From NCBI RefSeq assembly GCF_964266745.1, contig NZ_CAXWGX010000027.1, positions 62,001 through 126,000 on the forward strand: DNA of 64,000 nt, in the 5' to 3' direction. The notes beneath the pieces were generated by a model. The model was not told the DNA's origin. It made no database searches and saw only the letters and a program-made list of their open reading frames with translations. Shown piece by piece: positions 16,142 to 25,641 of the stretch; position 1 is the stretch's first letter; the number at the start of each line of letters is the position of its first letter. The position numbers were made by a program, and so were the translations under genes. Source of the stretch: Propionicimonas sp020161015. Its GTDB lineage: Bacteria > Actinomycetota > Actinomycetes > Propionibacteriales > Propionibacteriaceae.

Positions 16142-19100
16142 TCAGATGCTGATGCCGGGGCTGTGTCCGGGTGGGTGCATGGAGGGTGGCTGGTGGTGTC
16201 GGCGTCGTTCGAGGTCGCCGGGGGTGATGGTTTCCCACGGCTCGTGGGCGCGTGCCGTCTTCTTGGTGAGTGTGGTGATGCGGTAGCCGAGCGCATCGGC
16301 CGGGTGGTCGTCGGGCAGGTGGCCCTGTGCTGCGGCTTGGGTGAGGAGTTCTGGGATGTCTGCTCGGGTCTTGCTGAGGGTGGCGAGGCGTGCGGCGAGG
16401 ATGGCCAGGCGTGGGTCGCCGGCCACTTCTGGGGAGGCGGTGGTGATGCGGGGTGCCCATTCGCGGATGCCGGCTTGTGCGGTCTCGAGCCGGTGGTCGA
16501 GGTGGCGTTGGGTGTCGTGCTCGGCGGGCGCGTAGGCGGGTGGCCCGGTGGGTCGTAGGTCGTTGTCGGAGATCTGGTTGGCTGCTCGCCAGACCTCGAT
16601 GTCGGCGAGCAGTGTCGGGTCGAGCCGCGGGAGGTGTCCGGCCCAGCGTGGCGGCGTCTGGGCTGTCTGTGCGGTGTGGTGGGTTTCCTGCCAGAGTTGG
16701 CGGGTGAGTTGGTAGCGGTCGGACAGGTAGGTCTTCCAGTAGGGGTCGTCGAGGAGCTGGGTGGGGATGCCGGGGAGCCAGGGGAGTGGTCCGCGGGTGC
16801 GTCCTGCGGAGGCTTGGGTGAGGTCGAGGCGGTAGCTGATGACCGCGGCGCGGTCGCGGGCGGTCTCCATCCCGCCGAGCGCCAGGGCCCGGTTGAGGAT
16901 GTCGGTGGGGTTGTGGCCGTTGGCTGCGAGCAGCATCAGGTTGCTGCGCAGGGTGGGCCACGCGTCGGCGTCGGTGAGGCCGTGGGCTTTCCCGGCAGCG
17001 TCGATGGTGTCTTTGACGTGTGGTGGCAGGTGGTGTTGGGCGGCGTAGCTGATGGCGTCGAGGTAGCAGGTGGCTGCCGGTCCGAGGAGCCGGGCGGGCT
17101 GGTCTGCTTGGGCGAGGAGGGTCGTCGCCGATGCCGGGGCGTCGTCGCGTGCGATCACGGTCTCGAGGATGGATGTCGCGGTGGCGGGCTCGAGGAGTTC
17201 TTGGGCGAGAGGGGCGAGGTGGGTTTCGGTGCCGGTGGCCTGGATCCAGGCGTGGTTGGTGTGCCGGCCGCGGGTGAGCATGGTGTAGGCCTGCTGGCGG
17301 CTCTCCTCGCCGGTGAGGAGTCCGTGGCAGGTGTCGGCGGTGACGCCTTGGGCGCCGTGGATGGTGGTGGCGTAGCCCAACTCGACGGATTCGGTGACGT
17401 AGCCGGCGGGCAAGGTGAGCTGGTTGCGGTTGCGAAGGTGTTGCACGTCGAGGGAGCCGTCGCGGTGGACTTTGGTGACGTGCCAGCGGTCGCCGTTGCG
17501 GACCCAGGCGGTCTCGCCGGTGGTGAGGGTCCGGTTGTTGCGCCGGGTGATCACGGTGTCGCCGATGCTGGCGTTGTTCCCGTCGGACAGCTCAACCTCC
17601 CGGCTGGTCCGCTGACCGTGGAGCCGGGCAGCTCGGGCGGCGTGGTTGAGCTGGGCGACCTGTTCGCGGGTGGGTGCCAGCATGAGTGCATCGAGCCCTG
17701 CTGCGCGGTCGGCCTGCCAGGCGGAGAGGAGGTGGGTGGTGGCGGTGTCGGGGTCGACGACGTGGATGCGTCCGTGGTCGAGGTAGTAGCCGAGGGCTCC
17801 GGTGTCGCCGGTGCGTAGGGCGAGGGAGGCGTCGGCTTCGGCGGGGTCGGCGAAGCGCATCACCTGATCGAGGCGCAGGGCGCCGTGTTCGGTGGCGATG
17901 TCGCGGAGGACGCCGCCGGCACCGATCGCACCCAACTGTTGGTCGTCGCCGACGAGTCGGATGCTGGCGCCTTGGTCGAGGCACCAGGTGACGATGTGGT
18001 CCAGGGTGAGGGTGTCGGCCATGCCGGCCTCGTCGATGATCACCAGGGTGTCGGGCCCGATCCCGGTGGCGAGCGGTTCGTGGTGGTTGATCGCCCACAC
18101 GAGTTTGGCCAGGTTGTCCGCGGCGACGCCTTCGCCGAGCTGGGTGCGGAGTTGTTCTGCTGCGGCCGCCGACGGTGCGAGGCCGATGATGGTGCCGCCA
18201 CTACTGGTCCAAGCGGTGGCCAGTGCCCGCATGGCGGTGGTCTTCCCGGTCCCGGCCGGCGCGATGGCGAGTTGGAGGCGCCGCCCGGAGGTGGCCATGT
18301 CGCGGACCAGCACCTGCTGGCCGGGGTTGAGGGGTTCCCGGTTGGCCATGGACTGGAGCAGGGCGAGGGTGACCGTGTTGTGGTCGGCGACCCGGCCGCC
18401 GAGGCGTCCGGCGGTGTCGATGAGGCGGCGTTCGGCCCACAGGATCCGGCGCGACGTGTAGCGGGTCGCGGACGGCTTGTCATACATCGAGGTGGTGTCG
18501 GGGCGGCGGAGGAGGTCGGGTTCGACCGGCATCGTTCGGCGGGTGCGGATCGGCACCGACTCGGCGGTGGTGAGGGCGTGGCCCACGACGCGGTCGACCA
18601 CGTCGGGGATGCGGTTGAGGGGGATGGCGGCGGCCCGGACCTGCCGGAGGGCTTCGGAGCGCACGTTCCACGGCGTCCACGACGACCGGTCGGCCTCCAT
18701 CGCGGTAAGCAGCTGTTGGGCGGTGTGGCTGATCCACGCCTCATCGACGACGGGCGGCGCAACCTTCGGCTGGCTCCAGACCGCATGAAGCAGTCGGTCG
18801 AGGCCGCCCTGGCCAACGGCCTGCTCAGCTTCGGCGGCCCAGGTGGCGCGCTGGTCTGCTTCGGAGCGGGGTTGGTGTTTGCCCGGTCGGGTGTCGAGGG
18901 TGGCCTGTTGGGCGAGGTCGAGTTTCTCGATCGGTGTGGGGGGACGTTCGTGGTCGGCCTCGAACTGGGCCACCAGAGTGCTGGTGGCGGCAGTGATCCG
19001 GTGACGTCGTGACGACCAGCGCGCGTTCAGTCGGGGGTCGACTCCGGCAATCTCGAAGACGGGCCGTTTCCCTTCCTTGCCGACCGGCAGGAGAGTCAGG

Positions 19101-19984
19101 CCGATGTCGCGGAGGCGGGCGGTGAGGCTGGTCAGGTACACCTCGGACAGGGTGACTTTGGCGGCGTACAGGACGGCGGCGTCGATGGTCATCCAGTGGC
19201 CGTCGCCGGTGCGGACCTTGTTCGCGATCGAGACATGGGTGTGGAGGTCGGGGTCGCCGGCGCGGGAATCGCGATGGTCGAACCGGGCCGCGATCATCCC
19301 GGTCACCGGCACGTTCCGGGCACCCCTATGACCGGTCCGGGTGAACAACACCCGCGCCTCGGCTTCGGCGAGCGCGTCGGTCACCGCCGCCTCATGGGCC
19401 GCCCGGATCGCTGCAGCCAACGGGCGCGGAGCGAGCGCCCACAAGGCCGACACCGATTTGGGTGGGGAGAAGGTGGCATCGAACCCGGCCACCGCCACCC
19501 TCGGATGCGAGGTCGACCTCGCGATGAACCCGTGCAACTCCCGCGGACCCTCCGGCGCCACACCATGCTCGGCGGTGAACCATTCCCGTCCCAACTGGGT
19601 CCGCACCTGGCGGCAGACGGCCCGCCCCGGACGGCCGCCTTCGTGGGCGTCCTGCCAGGCCTGCAGGCGTTGGGCCACTTCGGCCTCGAAGGGGGTCGGC
19701 TCGTTGCCGAACACCGAGTAGCGTCGGCCCAGCTGCTCCCCGGTGGTCGGGTTCAGGCCGGCACCGAACAGCAACTTCATCTGCTCCTCACCCACCCGGT
19801 CACCGGCCGCCAGCCCGACCCCGCCCAGCCCGGCACCCCACCAGGTGCCGGGCGTTTCGCCCTTGGCGGTGTAGTAGTCGGCCAGCGTGGTGTGACCACG
19901 CCCGGTCGCATCCAAGGCTGCGACCGTCCGGGTCAGGTACTCATAGCCCGACCCGGCCGACAACTTCTTCAACGCGATCGCCAC
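16142..19984 (-). CDS. MobF-family relaxase/helicase (TraA/TrwC type)
   Basis: This 1280-residue protein would nick one strand at oriT, bind its 5' end and unwind the DNA for transfer. The N-terminal relaxase domain has Tyr14/Tyr16 and Tyr37/Tyr38 as candidate nucleophiles, FSPPKSVSALWAL near 172, and the metal histidines His237, His248 and His250 (FDHRDSRAGDPDLHTHVSIANKV). A superfamily I helicase follows, with Walker A APAGTGKTT at about 575-583, DEAG near 645 and a late motif YTMLTRGRHTNHAWI. Start is GTG at 19984 after GGGAGGAGG. No coupling protein or type IV secretion genes are present, so transfer would need a helper element. Confidence 0.9.
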   Translation of the reverse strand: MAIALKKLSAGSGYEYLTRTVAALDATGRGHTTLADYYTAKGETPGTWWGAGLGGVGLAAGDRVGEEQMKLLFGAGLNPTTGEQLGRRYSVFGNEPTPFEAEVAQRLQAWQDAHEGGRPGRAVCRQVRTQLGREWFTAEHGVAPEGPRELHGFIARSTSHPRVAVAGFDATFSPPKSVSALWALAPRPLAAAIRAAHEAAVTDALAEAEARVLFTRTGHRGARNVPVTGMIAARFDHRDSRAGDPDLHTHVSIANKVRTGDGHWMTIDAAVLYAAKVTLSEVYLTSLTARLRDIGLTLLPVGKEGKRPVFEIAGVDPRLNARWSSRRHRITAATSTLVAQFEADHERPPTPIEKLDLAQQATLDTRPGKHQPRSEADQRATWAAEAEQAVGQGGLDRLLHAVWSQPKVAPPVVDEAWISHTAQQLLTAMEADRSSWTPWNVRSEALRQVRAAAIPLNRIPDVVDRVVGHALTTAESVPIRTRRTMPVEPDLLRRPDTTSMYDKPSATRYTSRRILWAERRLIDTAGRLGGRVADHNTVTLALLQSMANREPLNPGQQVLVRDMATSGRRLQLAIAPAGTGKTTAMRALATAWTSSGGTIIGLAPSAAAAEQLRTQLGEGVAADNLAKLVWAINHHEPLATGIGPDTLVIIDEAGMADTLTLDHIVTWCLDQGASIRLVGDDQQLGAIGAGGVLRDIATEHGALRLDQVMRFADPAEADASLALRTGDTGALGYYLDHGRIHVVDPDTATTHLLSAWQADRAAGLDALMLAPTREQVAQLNHAARAARLHGQRTSREVELSDGNNASIGDTVITRRNNRTLTTGETAWVRNGDRWHVTKVHRDGSLDVQHLRNRNQLTLPAGYVTESVELGYATTIHGAQGVTADTCHGLLTGEESRQQAYTMLTRGRHTNHAWIQATGTETHLAPLAQELLEPATATSILETVIARDDAPASATTLLAQADQPARLLGPAATCYLDAISYAAQHHLPPHVKDTIDAAGKAHGLTDADAWPTLRSNLMLLAANGHNPTDILNRALALGGMETARDRAAVISYRLDLTQASAGRTRGPLPWLPGIPTQLLDDPYWKTYLSDRYQLTRQLWQETHHTAQTAQTPPRWAGHLPRLDPTLLADIEVWRAANQISDNDLRPTGPPAYAPAEHDTQRHLDHRLETAQAGIREWAPRITTASPEVAGDPRLAILAARLATLSKTRADIPELLTQAAAQGHLPDDHPADALGYRITTLTKKTARAHEPWETITPGDLERRRHHQPPSMHPPGHSPGISI

Positions 19985-20247
19985 CCCGGTTCACCTCCTC
20001 CCATTTCCACTAAGCCGATGGGGACACGTCCATTCGGACACAACCACGAAAACAGCACGACCGCACACCCTCCTTAAGCCCGAGAGACGGGCCGATTCGG
20101 ACACTTGGGCGGCTGAGAAGTTCACGAGAATGCGCCACCGGGGAGGTGCCCCCGGTGCCGGCGTGGGGCTGCGAGTCATGTGCTGCTCCGTTCCCTGGCT
20201 CGTGATGGTCGACCGTCCCGAAGGTCGCCAAACAGCAGAGCACAAGG

Positions 20248-20346
20248 ACGTCCCCCAAAACGTCCCCAAACCACCTCCCCCCACCCATATAGCGGGAACG
20301 CCGCGAGGTGAACGTCCTAGTCAGGGCAACGTCCCCCAACGTCCCC
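20248..20346. repeat. ACGTCCCC repeats, oriT candidate region
   Basis: ACGTCCCC occurs at 20248-20255, 20260-20267, 20329-20336 and 20339-20346, two close pairs about 60 bases apart, 264-362 bases upstream of the relaxase start. MobF relaxases usually act at an oriT beside their own gene, so these may be relaxase or accessory-protein sites. This is inference from position. Confidence 0.4.
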
Positions 20347-20431
20347 CCGAAACTTTTGAGACACCCTTGACGGCACCCCTTTACGGCCGTTCCGGACGGC
20401 CTGCGCACATGTCGAGAAGGACGTCCTCCAA

Positions 20432-20502
20432 GGGGGGAGGTACATACAAAGCATCCGGGGGGAGGTACATACAAAGCATCCGGGGGGAGGTACATACAAA
20501 GC
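20432..20502. repeat. tandem 25-base iterons
   Basis: A 25-base unit, a run of six G, then AGGTACATACAAAGCATCC, is present exactly at 20432-20456 and 20457-20481, and in its first 21 bases at 20482-20502. There are no spacers, so it is not a CRISPR. Such arrays bind replication initiators or transfer proteins; no separate replication initiator gene is seen in the island. Confidence 0.75.
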
Positions 20503-21697
20503 CCGGCACATCGCAAGGGCCCCACCTGCGGCCGAGAGTTCCAGATGGCGCGCTGGCGGCCCAACGGCCAGGATCGCTGCTCACTCAATGCCAGGCAGGC
20601 GCCGGCGGCGCGGAGCCCTGACCGTCCAGCCGGGCTCGAGGTCGGCCACCCCTCACGGCACCCGGCCGCGACTGCCCTGCCACCTGGTGGTCGAGGGCCC
20701 CGGTGCGCGCCGCGGCCACGGGGCAGCCCAGGTCCTAGGTGGCCCGCACCTCGCTTCCGCGACGCACCCTGAGCCTCAGCCTCAGCCCGCCTCTAGCTCG
20801 ACAGCCAAGCCCACCTCGACGCCTTCCCCTACGTCGCCGACGTCCTGCACAACCGCCCCGCTCGCCAACGCCTTCCCCCCGACCCGAACACGACAACTTA
20901 TCTGCCATACACCCGGTGCAAATCGGCCAAGGAACAACGTTGTGACGAAAGGCTTCCGTTGGGCAATGGCGCCGAATTCAGGGCACATTTGAGCGCAAAC
21001 CCGAGGGCGGCTGCCGGCAGCTCGACACTCGGCGGGCCGCGACCCGCGATCCCCGACCGGCGATCATGCTTGTCATCCAAACGAGTGACGTAAGAACTAC
21101 GCAAACAGACCGAGGTTCGAACAGTCCCAGGCTATCTAGCCCTAGCATTGCCTTATCGCGGCAACCGTTTCGGGGGGAACGCAGAGGCTGCCATCGGTGG
21201 GGCGGAGATCCGGGGGGAATTCCGCCCCGCCATACTAATTCTCCAGCAGCGCCAGTTGTCGACCGCGTCAGGTTGGTCCGTGGCGATCACCAATGCCCTC
21301 ATCGTGAGCAGACCCAGTCTGCTCGCCGGTGCGCTTGTCTCTCGGAGCACACCTTGACAAGGTGGGGAGGTTTCCGGCTGCCGTGTGGAGGACTGGTCTG
21401 CTGGCCAGCGCCGTCCCATCAGCCTCAAGAACCGATGGCATAGGCGTCACGGACTGGCTGTATCCGACCCTTGTGATGAACCCGCTGGATCGTCTTTACG
21501 TGTTCATCTGTCGCCTGCCCAACTGATCCAGTCCTCGCCAGGGTCAGCGCCAGTGGCTTGAAGGAGGGCCGAATCGGTCTGTGACCACAGGTCTGGCCGT
21601 CGTGGGAAAGCGTTCCGGCGTCAAAGCAGCTGCGTGTAGTCCCCCTGTTCAGGGGCCGGTGACGCGCGTTCGCGGTTGGTGGCGGATGGAGTCACTG

Positions 21698-23047
21698 TCA
21701 GGTCGGCGTCGCAGCGTTTCCTTTGCGCTCTTTGGGATCCGGCAGGTCGCTTGAGGTGATGGCGAGCTCTCCGCTGATGGAGTCGTAGTCGAACAGTTCG
21801 CTGTAGCGCCCCCAGTCGATGGCGAGGTCGAGCTGCTTCTCGAGTCGGCTGCGTGAGTAGCTGCGACGCAGGAGGTCGCGGAAGAAGTCGTCGCTGAGTG
21901 CCCCGTCGACGCTTCGACCAAGGGCTCGGACGATCGTGCCGACCAATGGTGCTCGGGCCATCGCCTGGCTGGCGAAGATCTCCTTGCTCCGCTGGATGTC
22001 GGCGGTGGTCCACTCCACGCCGAGCGGGGTGAGGTGGGCCTGGGTGCCGGTGACGCTGAGGAAGCCGAGCATGGTGCCGGCGTCGATGAGAGGCAGGAGG
22101 TCGTCGATCTCGAAGAGCAGATCGGCGGCCAGGGCAGGCAGGTCGGCGGAGCCGTTGTGGGCGTGGAGGATCTCGACGAGGCCAGCGAGGCCGCCGACAC
22201 TGGCGTCCGGGAGTGGGTTTGTCGTGGGTGTCGCGATGACGTCGGTGGGTGCAGGTTCGGCTTCGCCGCGTCCGGTGAGGGATGCGTAGAGTTCGTTGAC
22301 GACGGCTTCGAAGGAGAGGCTGTGGCGGTCTCGTGGGCGCGGGAGGCTGATGGGAACCTCTGTCTTGATGCGTCCGGGGTTGGTGCCTAGCACCAGGACC
22401 CTGTCGGCGAGCAGCACGGCTTCTTCGATGTTGTGGGTGACGATGCAGATGCTCTTGGTGGGGAAGCTCGGTTGTGCCCAGACGGTTGCGAGCTCGTTGC
22501 GGAGGTTCTCGCTGGTGAGGACGTCGAGTGCCGAGAATGGCTCGTCCATGAGGAGGAGGTCGGGGGACAGGACGAAGGCCCGCGCGAACCCGACGCGCTG
22601 CTTCATGCCTCCGGACAGTTCGCGAGGGTAGGCGGTCTCGAAGCCGTCCAGGCCGATCGAGTCGATGGCTGCCAGGGCGCGATCCCGGCATTCGTCGTTC
22701 GGGAGGCCTGCGGCCCGCAAGCCCAGTTCGACATTCTGTTGGACGGTGAGCCAGGGCATGAGTGCGAAGGACTGGAACACCATAGCCGCGCCGGGGTTTG
22801 CCCCGTTGAGTGGACGGCCACGGTAACGGACTTCGCCAGTGGTGGGTGCGATCAGGCCGGCGATGGTGCGCAACAGAGTCGACTTGCCTGATCCCGAGCG
22901 TCCCAGGAGAGCGACGACCTCGCCTTCGTTGATGGTCAGGTCAATGGCGTCGAGTACGTTGAAGATGGTGCCGTCGGCGGCGGGAAAGGACTTCGTGAGT
23001 CCTTCGACCTCGATCAGAGGCGCGTTGGTGCGGAGGCTGTCGATCAT
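21698..23047 (-). CDS. ABC transporter ATP-binding protein with C-terminal AAA-associated domain
   Basis: 449 residues from the ATG at 23047, the start with the best-spaced ribosome site (GGAAAGGA). Residues 10-260 are a nitrate/sulfonate/taurine-type ATPase: Walker A LLGRSGSGKST, Q-loop MVFQSFALMPWLTV, signature LSGGMKQRVG, Walker B LLLMDEPFSALD, switch VTHNIEEA. The C-terminal 140 residues resemble the AAA-associated C-terminal domain seen in a subgroup of these ATPases, perhaps regulatory. It is the last gene of the leftward ArsR-permease-ATPase group. No substrate-binding protein gene is present. Confidence 0.85.
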   Translation of the reverse strand: MIDSLRTNAPLIEVEGLTKSFPAADGTIFNVLDAIDLTINEGEVVALLGRSGSGKSTLLRTIAGLIAPTTGEVRYRGRPLNGANPGAAMVFQSFALMPWLTVQQNVELGLRAAGLPNDECRDRALAAIDSIGLDGFETAYPRELSGGMKQRVGFARAFVLSPDLLLMDEPFSALDVLTSENLRNELATVWAQPSFPTKSICIVTHNIEEAVLLADRVLVLGTNPGRIKTEVPISLPRPRDRHSLSFEAVVNELYASLTGRGEAEPAPTDVIATPTTNPLPDASVGGLAGLVEILHAHNGSADLPALAADLLFEIDDLLPLIDAGTMLGFLSVTGTQAHLTPLGVEWTTADIQRSKEIFASQAMARAPLVGTIVRALGRSVDGALSDDFFRDLLRRSYSRSRLEKQLDLAIDWGRYSELFDYDSISGELAITSSDLPDPKERKGNAATPT

Positions 23048-23075
23048 GGTGTGCACGTCCTTTCCGGGATGGCTG

Positions 23076-24818
23076 TTAGGAGAGGGAGATTCGATGCTCG
23101 GCGAGGCGGTAGAGGCGACGCCACAGCAGCCGGTTGAGCCCGACGACGAACAGGCTCATCACGGTGACGCCAACGAGGGTGCGGGCAAAGTCGCCTTCGG
23201 CGGTGGCTCGGGCGATGTAGGCGCCCAGCCCGGTCGCTACCAGGGTGTGGTTGCCGTAGCTCACCACTTCGGCGACGATCGAGGCGTTCCATGCCCCGCC
23301 CGCGGCGGTGATTCCTCCAGTGACCCACGAGGTGAAGATCGCGGGCAAGTACAGGTTGCGCCAACGCGGCCGGCGCGTGAGACGCAAGCTGGCAGCGGCC
23401 TCACGCAAGTCGTTGGGGATCATGGCGGCGCCGGCAATGACGTTGAACAGGATGTACCACTGCGCGCCGAGTGACATCAGCAGAATCCCCCCGAGGTCCA
23501 GGCTGATGCCGGTCCACAGAAGGGCCATCGTGAAGAAGGGGAACAGGAAGTTCGCCGGGAAGCTTGCCAGCACCTGGACAATCGGCTGGGCAATGCGGGT
23601 GACGCTGGGATTCAGCCCGATCCAGAGCCCGATCGGCACCCAGACCACGGTGCCGACAACGACCAGCACGACAACGCGAGCAAAGGTTACAAGACCGAGC
23701 CCGGCCGCCACCAGGAACTGGTCGAGCCCTGCTCGTTCAGCCACGAACCCGAGCATGGACACGATGCCCCACGCCAGCATCCCGATCGTCAGGACAAGGA
23801 ACACAACGTCGCCGGTGCGACGCCGACGCTCGTCAGTCCGCAGCGGCGCGCCTGTCGGCCCCAGGGGCCGGGACAGCCGTTCCAGGCCGGCGCCGACCGG
23901 CCGCCAGATCCGGGCGACAATTCGCGGCAGCGACGACCGGCGGATCAGGTCGAGGACCAGGCTGCGTTGTTGGTTCACCGTGACGGTGTCTCCGGTGCGG
24001 AACCGCTCCGCCCACGCGGTCAGTGGACGCCAGAACAGGAAGTTGACCCCGACGACCATGACGACCATCACCGCGATCGCGAGGAGGAGCTTGTCGATCT
24101 GCTCCTGCTGGGAGGCAGCTGCCACGTATGAGCCGATCCCCGGCAGTGCGAACGTGTGGTTGTTGACACTGATGACCTCCGAGGCGATCAGGAAGAACCA
24201 GCCTCCGCCGAAACTCATCATCCCGTTCCAGACCAGAGGGATCATGCCGTGGGGCACATCCAGCTTCCAGAAACGCTGCCAACGGGTCAGCCGGAACAGA
24301 CGTGCAGCCTCGTCCAAGTCGCGGGGCTGTGTTGTGAGGGACTGGTAGAAGGAGAACGTCAGATTCCACGCTTGGCTGGTGAAGATCGCAAACACCGAGG
24401 CCAGCTCGACGCCCAGTTCCGTGCTCGGGAACATCGTCAACCAAACGCTCAAGGTCACCGACAGGAACCCCAACACCGGCACTGACTGCAACACGTCCAG
24501 CAGCGGGAGCAGGATCTTCTCGGCCCGGCGGCTGCGCGCTGCAGCTGTTGCATACACGAACGTGAACACCACCGACGCGAGCAGAGCCACGAACATCCGC
24601 AGCAGCGAACGGGCCGCGTAGTAGGGCAGCAGGGACGGATCTGTGGATACCGTCGACGGTGCGGTGGCCTGGTCGAAAGGCGCAAGTACACCCTGGGACA
24701 AGGCCACCAGTAGCCACAGGAACACCACTACTGCGGCGAACACGACAATGTCCGCAGCAGCACCCCCTCGGGTGCGGAGGCTGACCGCGTTGGTGGTGAA
24801 TGAGCGCAGGTCGGACAT
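23076..24818 (-). CDS. ABC transporter permease with two fused BPD domains
   Basis: 580 residues containing two copies of a binding-protein-dependent permease domain. The first coupling loop is near LDEAARLFRLTRWQRFWKLDVPHGMIPLVWNG; the second is LREAAASLRLTRRPRWRNLYLPAIFTSWVTGG. Each half has about six membrane helices, so one chain would form the whole channel. The paired ATPase gene starts 28 bases downstream. The two halves share S.N.(H)TFALPGIGSYVA/SYGNHTLVATGLGAYIA, indicating duplication. The substrate is unknown; linkage with ArsR, Nramp-related, MgtE-like and MgtA-type genes argues for a metal ion. Confidence 0.82.
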   Translation of the reverse strand: MSDLRSFTTNAVSLRTRGGAAADIVVFAAVVVFLWLLVALSQGVLAPFDQATAPSTVSTDPSLLPYYAARSLLRMFVALLASVVFTFVYATAAARSRRAEKILLPLLDVLQSVPVLGFLSVTLSVWLTMFPSTELGVELASVFAIFTSQAWNLTFSFYQSLTTQPRDLDEAARLFRLTRWQRFWKLDVPHGMIPLVWNGMMSFGGGWFFLIASEVISVNNHTFALPGIGSYVAAASQQEQIDKLLLAIAVMVVMVVGVNFLFWRPLTAWAERFRTGDTVTVNQQRSLVLDLIRRSSLPRIVARIWRPVGAGLERLSRPLGPTGAPLRTDERRRRTGDVVFLVLTIGMLAWGIVSMLGFVAERAGLDQFLVAAGLGLVTFARVVVLVVVGTVVWVPIGLWIGLNPSVTRIAQPIVQVLASFPANFLFPFFTMALLWTGISLDLGGILLMSLGAQWYILFNVIAGAAMIPNDLREAAASLRLTRRPRWRNLYLPAIFTSWVTGGITAAGGAWNASIVAEVVSYGNHTLVATGLGAYIARATAEGDFARTLVGVTVMSLFVVGLNRLLWRRLYRLAEHRISLS

Positions 24819-25184
24819 GGGGGAACCCTCTCGTGAGGCAGGGGCCCGCGAGACAGGTGGTCAAGGACTACCTGGCCGAGGCACCAAGGGTGAACGGATC
24901 GCGTCTACTGCCATCAGGACTCATCCGCTCACCTCCTCCGGTACGCCCCGCTCAGGGCGGCTTCAAGCTACACGCGCGCAACCGGCACTCCGCCATGAAG
25001 GACGATTCTTGACGGAATCCTGACCCCCCATCCCTGACTGCTCCGAAGCGCTGGGTGATTGCTGGTGAAGGCGTGGAGATGGGTGGTTCTGGCAGCATCG
25101 AGCCGCGTCGGAGCGCCGTTGCCAGCCAACGGGCCGAGTTCGTGAAGGCCGCGCTGGAGCCGCGGGCCTACCGGCCGCCGCAGG
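24819..25184. other. 366-base leader region between arsR and the permease gene
   Basis: On the minus strand this gap carries the 18-codon reading frame at 24868-24924. Between its stop and the permease start, CTCG and CGAG segments (24836-24853) could pair around a GC-rich loop. No known riboswitch consensus was recognised and I see no further gene. Confidence 0.45.
24868..24924 (-). CDS. 18-residue leader peptide upstream of the ABC permease
   Basis: ATG at 24924 is preceded at six bases by GGAGGAGGT, the strongest ribosome site in the area, and the frame reads MSPDGSRRDPFTLGASAR before TAG. It ends 49 bases before the permease start. A strong ribosome site for so short a frame suggests a regulatory leader. 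It shares M-x-P-x-x-S-R-R with the short frame at 25642-25713 that precedes the divergent Nramp-related gene. No experimental family is assigned. Confidence 0.55.
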   Translation of the reverse strand: MSPDGSRRDPFTLGASAR

Positions 25185-25502
25185 TCAGGCGCCGCGCAGG
25201 TCGAGAATGTGTTCGACGGCTTGGTGGACGAGGGTGACGATGTGGGGGTCCGTGACTCGGTATAGGAGTCGTCGACCGTCGCGGCGGGAGTCGATCCAGC
25301 CGGCGAGGCGGAGTTTGGCGAGGTGTTGGCTGATGCCGGCCTTGGTGCCGCCGACAGCCGTGACGAGGGTGGTGACGTCGACCTCTTCGGTGGAAAGGAT
25401 CCACAACAGGTGTAGCCGGCCGGGCGCGCTCAGGAGTGCGAAGACCTCGGCTGCGTCGTCCAGGACGTCCCGGGCGGGGGCTTGGTGGCTGGGCGGGTTC
25501 AT
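25185..25502 (-). CDS. ArsR/SmtB-family metal-sensing repressor
   Basis: 105 residues from the ATG at 25502, which has AGGAG seven bases upstream; longer starts exist but add unmatched residues. The winged helix-turn-helix includes LLSAPGRLHLLWILS, TKAGISQHLAKLRLAGWIDSRRDGRRLLYRV. The last helix has D-P-H-x10-H-x2-D (from VTDPHIVTLVHQAVEHILD), matching three of the four alpha-5 metal ligands of CzrA-type sensors, so it probably senses a transition metal. It lies between the divergent transport operons it may control. Confidence 0.85.
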   Translation of the reverse strand: MNPPSHQAPARDVLDDAAEVFALLSAPGRLHLLWILSTEEVDVTTLVTAVGGTKAGISQHLAKLRLAGWIDSRRDGRRLLYRVTDPHIVTLVHQAVEHILDLRGA

Positions 25503-25538
25503 GGTCGGACTCCTGCGTTCATCCATGACTGATGATAG

Positions 25539-25546
25539 TTGCGCAA
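25539..25546. promoter_or_regulatory. candidate ArsR operator
   Basis: TTGCGCAA is a perfect 8-base palindrome inside GATAGTTGCGCAATCACTTG, 37 bases before the arsR start. A nearby TTGACA (25551-25556) could serve as a -35 for the rightward operon. ArsR-family operators are AT-flanked palindromes of this general kind. Confidence 0.45.
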
Positions 25547-25641
25547 TCACTTGACAGTCTAGATGTTGGGGTGTTGTACTTTTCGTGTTGAACAGCATGC
25601 CCTGCCGGGCACACCGAAGTGGTCGAAGGAGGTGGGGGAGC

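Larger units (their letters stand above)
19985..21697. other. 1.7-kb non-coding region between relaxase and ABC genes
   Basis: I find no convincing gene here. The first 500 bases, upstream of the relaxase, hold the ACGTCCCC repeats and the 25-base iterons and are a natural place for oriT. The rest (about 20600-21697) is mixed sequence with only short Pro/Arg-rich frames and may contain decayed genes. It lies downstream of the ABC ATPase gene. Confidence 0.5.

Noticed and set aside
20432..20502. CRISPR array
   Set aside because: The 25-base units abut without spacers, and no cas genes are present.
20796..20990. IS66-like transposase remnant (frame reading LDAFPYVADVL)
   Set aside because: The resemblance is limited to about a dozen residues in a proline-rich frame with no other motif.
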